Positions 5,979 through 15,121 of a stretch of DNA of 24,983 bases are shown here, piece after piece (position 1 is the first letter of the stretch; each line of letters opens with the position of its first letter). The stretch is taken from the NCBI GenBank assembly GCA_903904095.1, contig CAIVBF010000017.1, positions 1-24,983 of the forward strand, read 5' to 3'. The notes below the pieces were generated by a model that was not told where the DNA came from, searched no databases, and saw only the letters and a program-made list of their open reading frames with translations. The translations under genes were made by a program, and so were the position numbers. The DNA comes from an uncultured bacterium (GTDB lineage Bacteria; Patescibacteriota; Patescibacteriia; Patescibacteriales; UBA12465).

Positions 5979-8900
5979 ATGTCTAAACGCAAATCACTTT
6001 CTGAGTTAAGCGAGGTCATGCCAATGCCGGACTTAATAGAAATTCAGAAAGATTCTTATAGTTGGTTTCTGAAGGAAGGATTAGAAGAATTATTTGATGA
6101 AATTAATCCAGTGACGGATTTTATCGGTCGTGATTTAGAATTATATTTTGAAGATTATTATCTTGATGAACCGAAATTCTCGGAAATTGAGAGCCGTGAA
6201 AAAAATATTACTTACGAGGCCCCACTTCGGGTTAAAACTCGTCTTTTAAATAAAAAAAATAACCATGCTTTAAACCAGGAAATCTTCCTTGGTGATTTTC
6301 CTGTGATGACTGAAAAGGGAACATTTATTATTAATGGTATTGAAAGAGTTGTTGTTTCTCAGTTAATCCGTTCGGCCGGAGTTATGTTTACGGCTGAGTT
6401 TGTCAAAGGGAAAAAATGCTACGGCGCTAAAATTATTCCAAACCGCGGTGCCTGGTTAGAGATTGAAACTGATTCAAACAAAGTTATTTGGATTAGAATA
6501 GATAGAAAACGTAAAGTGGCGGCTACTTCGCTTTTACGGGCTTTTGGTTATGAAACCGATGAAGAACTAAAAAAATTATTTGCTGATGTTGATCTAGTAA
6601 AGAGCAAGGATGAAAAAACTTTCTTAGAGGCGACGATTGAAAAAGATGCGGCTAAGAATGAGGCCGAAGGTTTACAAGAAGTTTATCGCCGTATTCGTCC
6701 CGGTGATTTAGCGTCCGTTGATAACGCTCGCCAATTAATTCATTCAATGTTCTTCCGTTTTGATCGTTATGACTTTGGACGCGTTGGCCGATATAAATTA
6801 AATCGTCGTTTCAGTTTAGATTTATCAGCCACTAAAAAAGAGAATAGAATTTTACGCCGTGAGGACTTAGTTTTAATTATTAAAGAAGTTATCCGTTTAA
6901 ATATTACTAAGGAACCGGAAGACGATATTGATCATCTTGGTAATCGTCGTATTAGAGCGATTGGCGGTTTAATTCAAAATCGTTTCCGTGTCGGTTTGGC
7001 TCGTATGGAAAGAATTATCAAGGATAGAATGTCTACTTCTGAGCTTACTTCTATTACTCCTTCTAAATTAGTTAACGCTCGTCCGGTTATTGGTGTTATT
7101 AGGGAATTCTTCATGTCTTCTCAGTTATCACAGTTTATGGATCAGACAAATCCTTTAGCCGAACTTGAACACAAACGTCGTTTATCGGCGATGGGTCCGG
7201 GCGGTTTAACTCGTGAAAGAGCAGGCTTTGATGTTCGTGACGTACATACTACTCACTACGGCCGTATTTGTCCTATCGCTACTCCGGAAGGTCCGAATAT
7301 TGGTTTAGTCGGGCACTTAGCTAGTTATGCTCGTTTAAATAGTTACGGCTTTTTAGAAACTCCTTATAGAAAAGTGGCTCATGAGAAAAAAGGCAGCCGT
7401 GTTACCGATGAGATTGTTTATTTAGATGCTTTTGAAGAAGAAAAATTTATTACCGTTGATGCAACTATCCCGATGGATAAGGATGGTTACTTTTTAGTAA
7501 CTAAATATCAGGGTAGAAAATATGGTCAGCCGGGCTTAGAAGATATTACTAAGGTTGATTTTGTCGGTGTCGCCGCTAACCAGATTATTTCTGTCGCCAC
7601 TTCACTTATTCCTTTCATGGAACACAATGATGGACAGAGATCTTTAATGGGAACAAACATGCAACGTCAGGCTATTCCTTTAATTAAGAGCGAATCGCCT
7701 ATTGTCGGAACCGGTGTTGAAGAAAGAGCGGCTCGTGATAGTGGACATGTTGTTATTGCCAATGAAGATGGCATTATTACTAAAGTTGATGCGGGCATGA
7801 TTGAACTTACGACTAAGAAAGGTGAAATCATTACTTATAATTTAAATAAATTTTTACGTTCTAATTCTTCAACTTGTATTAATCAACACCCAGTAGTTGA
7901 TCTTGATCAGAAAGTTAAGAAAGGCGATATTTTATCCGATGGTCCGGCGATTGATAACGGGGAATTATCTTTAGGCCGAAATGTTTTAGTCGCTTTCATG
8001 ACTTGGGAAGGATTTAATTATGAAGATGCGGTTATTATTTCCGAACGTTTAGTTAAGGAAGATGTTTATTCCTCTATTCATATTGAAAACTATACGATTG
8101 ATGTTCGCGATACTAAATTAGGTCCAGAGCTTATTACTAATGATATTCCAAACATCAGTGAAGAGAAATTAAAGAATCTTGATGAGGAAGGTATTATCAG
8201 AATTGGCGCTGAGGTTTCAAGCGGCGATATTTTAGTTGGTAAAATTACCCCGAAGGGAGAAACTACTCTATCAGCTGAAGAAAAATTATTAAGAGCAATC
8301 TTTGGTGAAAAGGCCAAAGATGTTCGTGATTCTTCTTTGTATTTAGAGCACGGTGAACACGGAAAAGTAGTAGACATAAAAATATTTTCTCGTGAAGACG
8401 GTGATAAATTATCCGCTGGTGTTTTGAAATCAATTCAGATTGCGGTTGCTAACTTAAGAAAGATTCAGGTCGGTGATAAGGTTTCCGGTCGTCATGGAAA
8501 TAAGGGGGTTATTTCTCGCGTTGTGCCGATTGAGGATATGCCTTATATGGCTGATGGTACACCGATTGATGTTATTTTATCTCCGTTAGGTATTATTTCT
8601 CGTATGAACCTCGGGCAATTACTTGAAACTCATCTTGGCTTTGCGGCTCATAAATTAGGTTATAAAGTTATGAGTCCGGCTTTAAACGGAATCAGCGAAA
8701 ATCAGATTAAGGAAGAATTAGTAAAGGCGGGTTTACCGGAAGACGGGAAAGTTTCTTTATATGATGGTAAAACCGGTAATACTTATGATCATAAGATTAC
8801 GGTTGGTTATAAATATGTTCTGAAGTTAAACCACATGGTTGAAGATAAGATTCACCAACGTTCAATCGGTCCATACTCTTTAATTACGCAGCAGCCTTTG

Positions 8901-9275
8901 GGCGGTAAAGCGCAATTCGGTGGACAGCGTTTCGGAGAAATGGAAGTTTGGGCTTTAGAGGGTTATGGTGCTTCGCACACATTACAAGAAATGTTAACTA
9001 TTAAATCGGATGATGTTCCAGGACGATCTAAGGCATATGAAGCAATTATTAAGGGTGAAGAAATTGAAAAATTAAATGTACCAGAATCTTTTAACGTTTT
9101 GATTCGTGAGCTTAAAGGATTAGGTTTAAATGTTGAATTATTAGGGACAGAGGACGGTAAGCCGGCTTCGGAAGTTGAAACAATGATTGACGAGGAATTA
9201 AAAAATGACGATAAGTACGCCATTGAAAAACCGGAAATTATTGTTGATTTAAATGAAGTTGAAAATAAAGAATAA
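5979..9275 (+). CDS. rpoB: DNA-directed RNA polymerase subunit beta
   Basis: This is the beta subunit of the transcribing core enzyme. At 1098 residues it is shorter than the Escherichia coli protein (1342), as in bacteria lacking the large lineage-specific insertions. The rifampicin-pocket region is clear: SQLSQFMDQTNPLAEL (381-396), then HKRRLSAMGPGGLTRERAG (398-416). D388, H398 and S403 match E. coli D516, H526 and S531. M405, A434, V444 and G445 differ from E. coli L533, E562, I572 and N573. Active-centre and beta-prime contact segments are intact, including GRHGNKGVISRVVP from residue 837 and GGKAQFGGQRFGEMEVWALE at 975-994. Codon use favours CGT for Arg and TTA for Leu. rpoC follows after 55 bases. 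No rplJ or rplL precedes it. The ATG has no Shine-Dalgarno sequence. Confidence 0.98.
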   Translation: MSKRKSLSELSEVMPMPDLIEIQKDSYSWFLKEGLEELFDEINPVTDFIGRDLELYFEDYYLDEPKFSEIESREKNITYEAPLRVKTRLLNKKNNHALNQEIFLGDFPVMTEKGTFIINGIERVVVSQLIRSAGVMFTAEFVKGKKCYGAKIIPNRGAWLEIETDSNKVIWIRIDRKRKVAATSLLRAFGYETDEELKKLFADVDLVKSKDEKTFLEATIEKDAAKNEAEGLQEVYRRIRPGDLASVDNARQLIHSMFFRFDRYDFGRVGRYKLNRRFSLDLSATKKENRILRREDLVLIIKEVIRLNITKEPEDDIDHLGNRRIRAIGGLIQNRFRVGLARMERIIKDRMSTSELTSITPSKLVNARPVIGVIREFFMSSQLSQFMDQTNPLAELEHKRRLSAMGPGGLTRERAGFDVRDVHTTHYGRICPIATPEGPNIGLVGHLASYARLNSYGFLETPYRKVAHEKKGSRVTDEIVYLDAFEEEKFITVDATIPMDKDGYFLVTKYQGRKYGQPGLEDITKVDFVGVAANQIISVATSLIPFMEHNDGQRSLMGTNMQRQAIPLIKSESPIVGTGVEERAARDSGHVVIANEDGIITKVDAGMIELTTKKGEIITYNLNKFLRSNSSTCINQHPVVDLDQKVKKGDILSDGPAIDNGELSLGRNVLVAFMTWEGFNYEDAVIISERLVKEDVYSSIHIENYTIDVRDTKLGPELITNDIPNISEEKLKNLDEEGIIRIGAEVSSGDILVGKITPKGETTLSAEEKLLRAIFGEKAKDVRDSSLYLEHGEHGKVVDIKIFSREDGDKLSAGVLKSIQIAVANLRKIQVGDKVSGRHGNKGVISRVVPIEDMPYMADGTPIDVILSPLGIISRMNLGQLLETHLGFAAHKLGYKVMSPALNGISENQIKEELVKAGLPEDGKVSLYDGKTGNTYDHKITVGYKYVLKLNHMVEDKIHQRSIGPYSLITQQPLGGKAQFGGQRFGEMEVWALEGYGASHTLQEMLTIKSDDVPGRSKAYEAIIKGEEIEKLNVPESFNVLIRELKGLGLNVELLGTEDGKPASEVETMIDEELKNDDKYAIEKPEIIVDLNEVENKE

Positions 9276-9330
9276 TAATCAAATTTAAAAAATCCTTAAT
9301 TAGTAATTTTAATTTTGCTCCCATAAATAT

Positions 9331-12300
9331 ATGTTAAACCCTATAAAAACTAGTGATTTCAGTGCGATCCGTTTAAAGCTTGCCTCGCCTGAAGAAATAA
9401 CTAATTGGTCGCACGGCGAAGTGACTCGTCCGGAAACAATTAATTACAGAACTCAGAAACCGGAAAAGGACGGTCTATTCTGTGAAAAGATTTTTGGTCC
9501 GACTAAAGACTGGGAATGTGCTTGCGGCAAATATAAAAAAATTCGCTACAAGGGAATTGTTTGTGACAAATGCGGCGTTGAAGTAACCCGCAGTGTTGTT
9601 CGCCGCGAAAGACTGGGTCATATTACCATGCAAGTTCCTTGTACTCATATCTGGTTTTTAAGAGGTTTATCATCTAAGATCGGCTTACTTTTAAATTTAG
9701 GAATCCAGTCTTTAGAAAAAGTTATTTATTACGCTAGTTTTATTGTTATTGATGTTGATGAGTCTTTGAAGGAAGCAACTATTGAACAAATCAAGCAGGA
9801 ATATAAAGGAAAAGTTAAAAGTATTGAGAATGATTTTAATAATCAGATTAAAAAGATAAAAGAAGTCGGTGGCAAAGAAGAAGAGAGTGCTATTAAAGAA
9901 GAAATGAAGGCCAAGGCTGTCCGCACTGAACGTCTTGAAGAAGATTTTGCGACTGCCCAGAAAGAATTAAAAGATTTAAAACCGCTTTTAATTTTATCCG
10001 AACAACAATATCAGAATTTAAGTTTAAAGTTCGGCCATATTTTTGAAGCTTCTATTGGTGCCGAGGCAATTCGCAAACTTCTTTCTAAAATTAATTTAGA
10101 AAAGAGTATTAAAAATTTAGAAGAAAAATTAGAAGGAGCGATTGATTCTAAAAAAGAAAAATTAATTAAGCGTTTAAAATTATTAAAGAGTTTTCGTAAT
10201 AACGATTTACGTCCGGAATGGATGATTATGACTGTTTTACCAGTTGTTCCACCGGATTTAAGACCGATGGTTGCTCTTGATGGCGGTCGCTTTGCTGCCT
10301 CCGATTTAAATGATTTATATCGTCGGGTTATCAACCGTAATAATCGCTTAAAGCAATTAGTTGATTTAAATGCACCGGAAGTTATCTGCCGTAACGAGAA
10401 AAGAATGTTGCAGGAAGCAGTTGATGCTTTAATTGATAACTCCGCTCGCCACACAAAAACGGTTACCGCTTCAACTGGTCAGAAGAGACAATTAAAATCA
10501 TTAGCGGATACTTTAAAGGGTAAACAGGGCCGTTTCCGTCAGAACTTATTAGGTAAGCGTGTTGATTATTCTGGTCGTTCGGTTATCGTTGTTAATCCAA
10601 CTCTAAATCTAGACCAATGTGGTTTGCCTAAAATCATGGCGATTGAATTATTTAAACCATTTATTATTTCGCAATTAATCAAGAGAGAAATTGTTCATAA
10701 TGTTAGAAGTGCTTCTCGTTATATTGAAGCTGGGCATGATGAGGTCTTTGATATTTTAGAAGAGATTGTCCGTGAAGCTTATGTTTTATTAAATCGTGCT
10801 CCTACCTTGCATCGTTTAGGTATTCAAGCTTTTAGACCGATCTTAATTGAAGGTAAGGCTATCCAGATCCATCCTTTAGTCTGTACCGCTTTTAACGCCG
10901 ACTTTGATGGTGACCAAATGGCCGTTCATGTTCCTTTAACTAGAGAAGCTCGCAAAGAAGCGGAAGAGTTAATGCTTTCAACTCATAACTTGCTTAAACC
11001 GGCCACTGGCGAACCGATTGTTGTTCCGACTCAGGATATTGTCTGGGGTACATATTATATGACTTTAACCAGTAAAGAATATAATGATCAGACAAAAGAA
11101 AAAATGCATTATTTTTATAATGAAGATGAGGCTCGTTTAGCTTACGAAAGTAATTTTATTGATTTACATGAAGCGATTAATGTTAGATACGAAGGAGAGA
11201 TGATGAAGACAACCGTTGGCCGCTTAATTTTTAATTCACTGCTTCCGGAAAAATTACGTTTCTTTAATGATGTTGTCGGTAAGGGTAAATTAAAAGATTT
11301 AATTAGAGATTGTTTACGTATTTACGGCGAAGAAGAAACGGTTAAATTTATTGATAGTTTAAAAAATAAGAGTTTTGCTTTTATTACTAAATCCGGTCTA
11401 TCTTGGGGTTTCGGCGATTTACCGAGCCTGCCAGAAAAAGATCGTTTAATTGATGAAGCTAATGTTCGGGTTGATTTAATCCAAGAACAATACGAAGAAG
11501 GTCTTTTAACCGAAAGTGAACGTTACGCTAAAGTTATTGAAGAATGGACTAATACTAAAGATAAGATTGCTGACATTTGCCGAAAAGGTTTAACGGATAT
11601 TTTACCGGTTTATTCTATGATTGAGTCCGGTGCCCGTGGTTCATGGGCTCAGCCGGTTCAGATTTTAGGTATGAAAGGTTTAGTAGTTTCTCCGTCTGGG
11701 GCGATTATTGAATTACCGGTTAAAGGTAACTTCAAAGAAGGATTCAGTGTTCTTGAATATTTTATTTCTACTCATGGTGTACGTAAAGGTTTATCGGATA
11801 CGGCTTTAAGAACAGCTAACGCCGGTTACTTAACTCGTCGTCTAGTTGATGTATCGCAAGATATTATTGTTGCTGACGATGATTGCGGCGACACTGAAGG
11901 AGCGATTTTCTCAGTGGCGGAGGCGGCTAAAACCGGCGATGATTTCTTTAAGAAAATTATCGGTCGTTATTTAGCGAAAGATGTTAAAGATAAAAAAGAT
12001 AAACTTATTCTAGCGGCTGGTGAGATTTTAAATGAAGAAAACATTAAATTATTAAAAGCTAAAGAAGTGACTGAGGCCTGTGTTCGCTCTGTTCTAAGCT
12101 GTAAAATGCATAAAGGAATTTGTGCAAAATGTTATGGTTGGGATTTGGCTTACAACAAGGCGGTTAAGATCGGTTCAACGGTCGGGGTTATTGCTGCTCA
12201 GTCAATCGGTGAACCGGGAACACAGTTAACTATGAGAACCTTTAGAACGGGTGGTGTTGCCGGAGCTGATGATATTACTCAGGGTCTACCTCGTGTTGAA

Positions 12301-13257
12301 GAAATTTTTGAAGCTCGTTCGCCTAAGAAAAAAGCTTTGATTTCCGATGTTAATGGTCGGGTTAAAATTGAGTTTGCTCAGAAAACTATTAAAGATCAGG
12401 ACGGTAAAGATATCTTAGTTAACAATCCGCAAGCTAAAGTTTTAAGTGTTTATTATAAAGGCAAAGATGCTGATAAATATTATTTCTCAGAAAAGATTAA
12501 CGAGATTAAATTAAGCCAGGGAATAACGGCTAAGGATAAAAAGAAATTAGAAGTTAAAGTTCTTGTTAAAGAAGGCCAAGAAGTTCATAAGAATACTGAT
12601 TTATTTAGTGTTGGCGGCGAAACTGTTCAGGCCAAAACAGCCGGGACTGTTGCTCTAGCCGATAAATACATTAGTATTACTAAAGATGTTGAGAAAGTTA
12701 AAGAATTTGTTATTCTTCGCGGTACGATGATGCTTGTTAAAGATGGCGATATTGTTGAAAGAGGAACCCAATTAACCGAAGGAAGCCTTGATTTAAGAGA
12801 ATTATATAAGTTAAAGGGAAGATTAGAAACGCAAAAATATATTATTCGCGAAATTCAGTATGTTTATTCTTCTCAGGGGCAACCTTTAAATGATAAACAC
12901 GTTGAAATTATTGCTCGTCAGATGTTCTCTCGTTATTTAATTAAAGAAGCCGGCGATACAATTTTATTGCCGGGCGAAATGGTTGAAGATGAGGTTCTAG
13001 ATCAAGCGAATAAGAATGTTAAAAAATTAGCTAAAGCTGATAGACTGCTACTTGGTATTACTAAGGCGTCCCTAACAACCGATAGTTTCTTGTCAGCTGC
13101 TTCATTTCAAGAAACTTCCCGCGTTTTAATTGATGCGGCTGTTAATGGAAAGATTGATTATCTTGAGGGATTAAAGGAAAATGTTATCATTGGTTGCTTA
13201 ATTCCGGCCGGTACTGGTTACAAAGGAAAGAAGAAAAGAATTGATTATGGCAAATAA
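9331..13257 (+). CDS. rpoC: DNA-directed RNA polymerase subunit beta-prime
   Basis: This 1308-residue subunit carries the RNA polymerase catalytic centre. The N-terminal zinc finger uses C63, C65, C78 and C81. A coiled-coil-rich clamp region lies at about 130-290. The catalytic magnesium motif NADFDGDQ places the three aspartates at D524, D526 and D528. The second zinc site has C917, C924, C931 and C934. The bridge helix and trigger loop region reads GVIAAQSIGEPGTQLTMRTF before residue 972. At 972 the usual trigger-loop histidine (E. coli H936) is arginine, encoded AGA at 12244-12246; the rest of the loop is normal. Large insertions seen in proteobacteria are absent. It is co-transcribed with rpoB and followed by a strong terminator. 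The ATG is preceded by AAATAT with no Shine-Dalgarno sequence. Confidence 0.98.
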   Translation: MLNPIKTSDFSAIRLKLASPEEITNWSHGEVTRPETINYRTQKPEKDGLFCEKIFGPTKDWECACGKYKKIRYKGIVCDKCGVEVTRSVVRRERLGHITMQVPCTHIWFLRGLSSKIGLLLNLGIQSLEKVIYYASFIVIDVDESLKEATIEQIKQEYKGKVKSIENDFNNQIKKIKEVGGKEEESAIKEEMKAKAVRTERLEEDFATAQKELKDLKPLLILSEQQYQNLSLKFGHIFEASIGAEAIRKLLSKINLEKSIKNLEEKLEGAIDSKKEKLIKRLKLLKSFRNNDLRPEWMIMTVLPVVPPDLRPMVALDGGRFAASDLNDLYRRVINRNNRLKQLVDLNAPEVICRNEKRMLQEAVDALIDNSARHTKTVTASTGQKRQLKSLADTLKGKQGRFRQNLLGKRVDYSGRSVIVVNPTLNLDQCGLPKIMAIELFKPFIISQLIKREIVHNVRSASRYIEAGHDEVFDILEEIVREAYVLLNRAPTLHRLGIQAFRPILIEGKAIQIHPLVCTAFNADFDGDQMAVHVPLTREARKEAEELMLSTHNLLKPATGEPIVVPTQDIVWGTYYMTLTSKEYNDQTKEKMHYFYNEDEARLAYESNFIDLHEAINVRYEGEMMKTTVGRLIFNSLLPEKLRFFNDVVGKGKLKDLIRDCLRIYGEEETVKFIDSLKNKSFAFITKSGLSWGFGDLPSLPEKDRLIDEANVRVDLIQEQYEEGLLTESERYAKVIEEWTNTKDKIADICRKGLTDILPVYSMIESGARGSWAQPVQILGMKGLVVSPSGAIIELPVKGNFKEGFSVLEYFISTHGVRKGLSDTALRTANAGYLTRRLVDVSQDIIVADDDCGDTEGAIFSVAEAAKTGDDFFKKIIGRYLAKDVKDKKDKLILAAGEILNEENIKLLKAKEVTEACVRSVLSCKMHKGICAKCYGWDLAYNKAVKIGSTVGVIAAQSIGEPGTQLTMRTFRTGGVAGADDITQGLPRVEEIFEARSPKKKALISDVNGRVKIEFAQKTIKDQDGKDILVNNPQAKVLSVYYKGKDADKYYFSEKINEIKLSQGITAKDKKKLEVKVLVKEGQEVHKNTDLFSVGGETVQAKTAGTVALADKYISITKDVEKVKEFVILRGTMMLVKDGDIVERGTQLTEGSLDLRELYKLKGRLETQKYIIREIQYVYSSQGQPLNDKHVEIIARQMFSRYLIKEAGDTILLPGEMVEDEVLDQANKNVKKLAKADRLLLGITKASLTTDSFLSAASFQETSRVLIDAAVNGKIDYLEGLKENVIIGCLIPAGTGYKGKKKRIDYGK

Positions 13258-13292
13258 GAGAATATTAGTCCCGTAATTGTCAAATTAACTAT

Positions 13293-13331
13293 AAAAAAGC
13301 CCCTTCTAAATCGTTTAGAGGGGCTTTTTTT
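13293..13331 (+). terminator. Strong intrinsic terminator after rpoC
   Basis: GCCCC and TCTAAA (13299-13310, one bulged T) pair with TTTAGA and GGGGC (13314-13324) across a three-base TCG loop. Seven T residues follow, and an A-run precedes the stem, so it may also work on the minus strand. It ends the rpoBC transcript 36 bases after the rpoC stop. Confidence 0.92.
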
Positions 13332-13352
13332 ATTGCTAAAAATGAAGTAAAA

Positions 13353-13358
13353 TATAGA
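13353..13358 (+). promoter_or_regulatory. Possible -10 element for a leaderless transcript at 13364
   Basis: TATAGA sits five bases upstream of the ATG at 13364. If it is a -10 box, transcription would begin at about the start codon, giving a leaderless message. The best -35 candidate, TTGCTA at 13333-13338, gives only a 14-base spacer. A promoter is needed here because the rpoC terminator lies directly upstream, but the exact elements are uncertain. Confidence 0.3.
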
Positions 13359-13363
13359 TATAT

Positions 13364-14875
13364 ATGTTTAAATCATTTTATCAGAAATGGTCATTTTTAT
13401 TTAAGCTCCGTTTATTTTTCGGAGTGCTTTTGTTAATTTTGATTTTAATATTTCTTTATTTAAAAATTGTTCCATTCGGCCATATTAGTTATGTCCGTTC
13501 TTACCCGGAATTTATCAAATCCGGTAAGGGATTTATTTATGGCTTTAGTCCGGCTGAGCGGATTGATTTAAAAAGCGGCGATTATCCGAAACTAATCGGC
13601 GACCCTGTTTATTTCTCTGTTTTTACACCGCGAACATTTGATACCGCTAAACTGACTATTAAATATAGAAGCCATTTAAGCTCACATGAGCCGATTATTG
13701 AAGCCGGTGTTTTGGCGGATAATATTGTTTGGAGTTACGATTTAAAGCCGCTACAGAATAAAATAATTGATTCTTTAAAAACGAATTGGTCGCGACTAGA
13801 AAATGGATCAAAAGTATTTTTGCAGAGGGACGGAAAATATAGTTCTTGGGCCGAGCTAGAAGGGGATTTGAATAAAGGGAGATTACAAAATTGTCCGGAA
13901 GGGATAAATTCATGCTTAGCAACCTATAATTATAAGGTTCCGTCGCATTATCAGCAGCCTAATTTAAACAATTCAATGCCTTTAGTTATTGAAACGCCGC
14001 TTCGCGGCGCCCATCAGCTTTATATTTATCTGAATAACCAGCCCTTTCATCTTGAGTTTAACTTTATTAATCTTCGCCAGGATAAAGCTGACGATCCTAT
14101 ATTAATTAATGTCTATGCGGTAAATGAAAATAATAAATTAATCAGTTCTAAGTATTTAGCCGATGATCAGAAAAAAACAGCTAGTTTAAATTCTGATTCG
14201 GAAATCAAAAAAATAATTATTGATGAGAAAAATTTAAGCAACGGCTTATATAAAGTTGAAATAAAAGTTAGGGACGATACGGTTATAAAAAAAATAAGCA
14301 GTTCAGTTGATAAGCTAGTCTTTATTAATAAGATTTGGCCTGTTTCAGCCGATATGCCCCTGAGTTTATGGACGGACTCTGATTATTTGCAGGCCAAGGT
14401 CTATAGTCCGGCTAGCCGCCAAACGATCAATTTTGCCGGCAAAGATTTTATTCTTGATGAGCCATATAAGCAATTTGATTTAATAGTTGATAATCCGCAA
14501 AGCGCTAAAGAGATAAAATTAAATAAAGATGATGTTATTTTAGAAAATAATGGTGTTTTTTCTTTCAGCAAGAGCAGTTTATTTAATCCGGATCCACATA
14601 AAATAGATCGTTTTTTCAAGATTGATGATAATATAAAATATATTATAGCCGATTATGAGGCGCCCCTGGATTACGTTGAAAATGGCTTTAAAACCAAGAC
14701 AATTTCTTTTAATACCAAGACGGCCTATCGTGAAAATAGTAAGTATAATTTCATGATTTCTATTCCCGGTCTTAATTCAAGCGCTTCCTCCTCCGATTAT
14801 TTAGAAATAAAAGAAATCCGTTTAGACTTTTCCGGCCGAACCTTGTGGCAGAAATTATTTAAGAAGAATATTTAA
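13364..14875 (+). CDS. Unknown membrane-anchored extracytoplasmic protein
   Basis: I do not recognise a family. The 503-residue product has a basic N-terminus and one strong hydrophobic segment at about 17-38, with no cleavage site evident. This predicts a signal anchor with the remainder outside the membrane. The rest is rich in short beta-like stretches, Asn, Ser, Tyr and Lys, with no transmembrane helix. C177 and C184 are the only cysteines noticed and could form a disulfide. Many Asn-x-Ser/Thr and Ser-rich patches would be possible glycosylation sites, but that is inference. It opens a tight gene series after the rpoC terminator, followed two bases later by a small membrane protein and then by glycosyltransferases and MurJ, so an envelope or surface role is likely. 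The start is ATG in the context ATATATATG. Confidence 0.8.
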   Translation: MFKSFYQKWSFLFKLRLFFGVLLLILILIFLYLKIVPFGHISYVRSYPEFIKSGKGFIYGFSPAERIDLKSGDYPKLIGDPVYFSVFTPRTFDTAKLTIKYRSHLSSHEPIIEAGVLADNIVWSYDLKPLQNKIIDSLKTNWSRLENGSKVFLQRDGKYSSWAELEGDLNKGRLQNCPEGINSCLATYNYKVPSHYQQPNLNNSMPLVIETPLRGAHQLYIYLNNQPFHLEFNFINLRQDKADDPILINVYAVNENNKLISSKYLADDQKKTASLNSDSEIKKIIIDEKNLSNGLYKVEIKVRDDTVIKKISSSVDKLVFINKIWPVSADMPLSLWTDSDYLQAKVYSPASRQTINFAGKDFILDEPYKQFDLIVDNPQSAKEIKLNKDDVILENNGVFSFSKSSLFNPDPHKIDRFFKIDDNIKYIIADYEAPLDYVENGFKTKTISFNTKTAYRENSKYNFMISIPGLNSSASSSDYLEIKEIRLDFSGRTLWQKLFKKNI

Positions 14876-14877
14876 GT

Positions 14878-15117
14878 ATGGTAAAGATAAAGGATAAGAA
14901 TTTATTAGCCTTGAAGGGATTGCTCGGTGCCAGAATATTCTGGCGGGAACTTTTTTATTTTTTTAGTTCCTTGATGTTTGTTTTTATTATTCTAGAAATT
15001 ATTTGGCCAAATACTGTTTTAGCCTATTTTAATATAAATTATTTATTATTAGTTTGCTTAATAAACGCTGTCATTTTACTAATCGCCTTTGATTGTCAAA
15101 AGAATAGCGTTAAATAA
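14878..15117 (+). CDS. Small two-helix membrane protein of unknown function
   Basis: The 79-residue product has a basic N-terminus, one hydrophobic helix at about 25-48 and another at about 54-71, and a short charged tail. No family was recognised. It starts two bases after the stop of the preceding anchored protein (TAAGTATG) and ends four bases before the next gene, so it is translated from the same message. Its closeness to the anchored protein suggests they may act together at the membrane; this is inference from position only. Confidence 0.75.
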   Translation: MVKIKDKNLLALKGLLGARIFWRELFYFFSSLMFVFIILEIIWPNTVLAYFNINYLLLVCLINAVILLIAFDCQKNSVK

Positions 15118-15121
15118 ATAT

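Noticed and set aside
10011..10454. 147-residue open frame on the minus strand inside rpoC
   Set aside because: It is fully antisense to a conserved part of rpoC, and its Ser/Leu/Lys-rich composition reflects the complement of rpoC codons.
15089..15121. ATT-type upstream start for the acyl-CoA synthetase
   Set aside because: It overlaps the previous gene and adds residues before the conserved N-terminus; ATG 15122 fits better.
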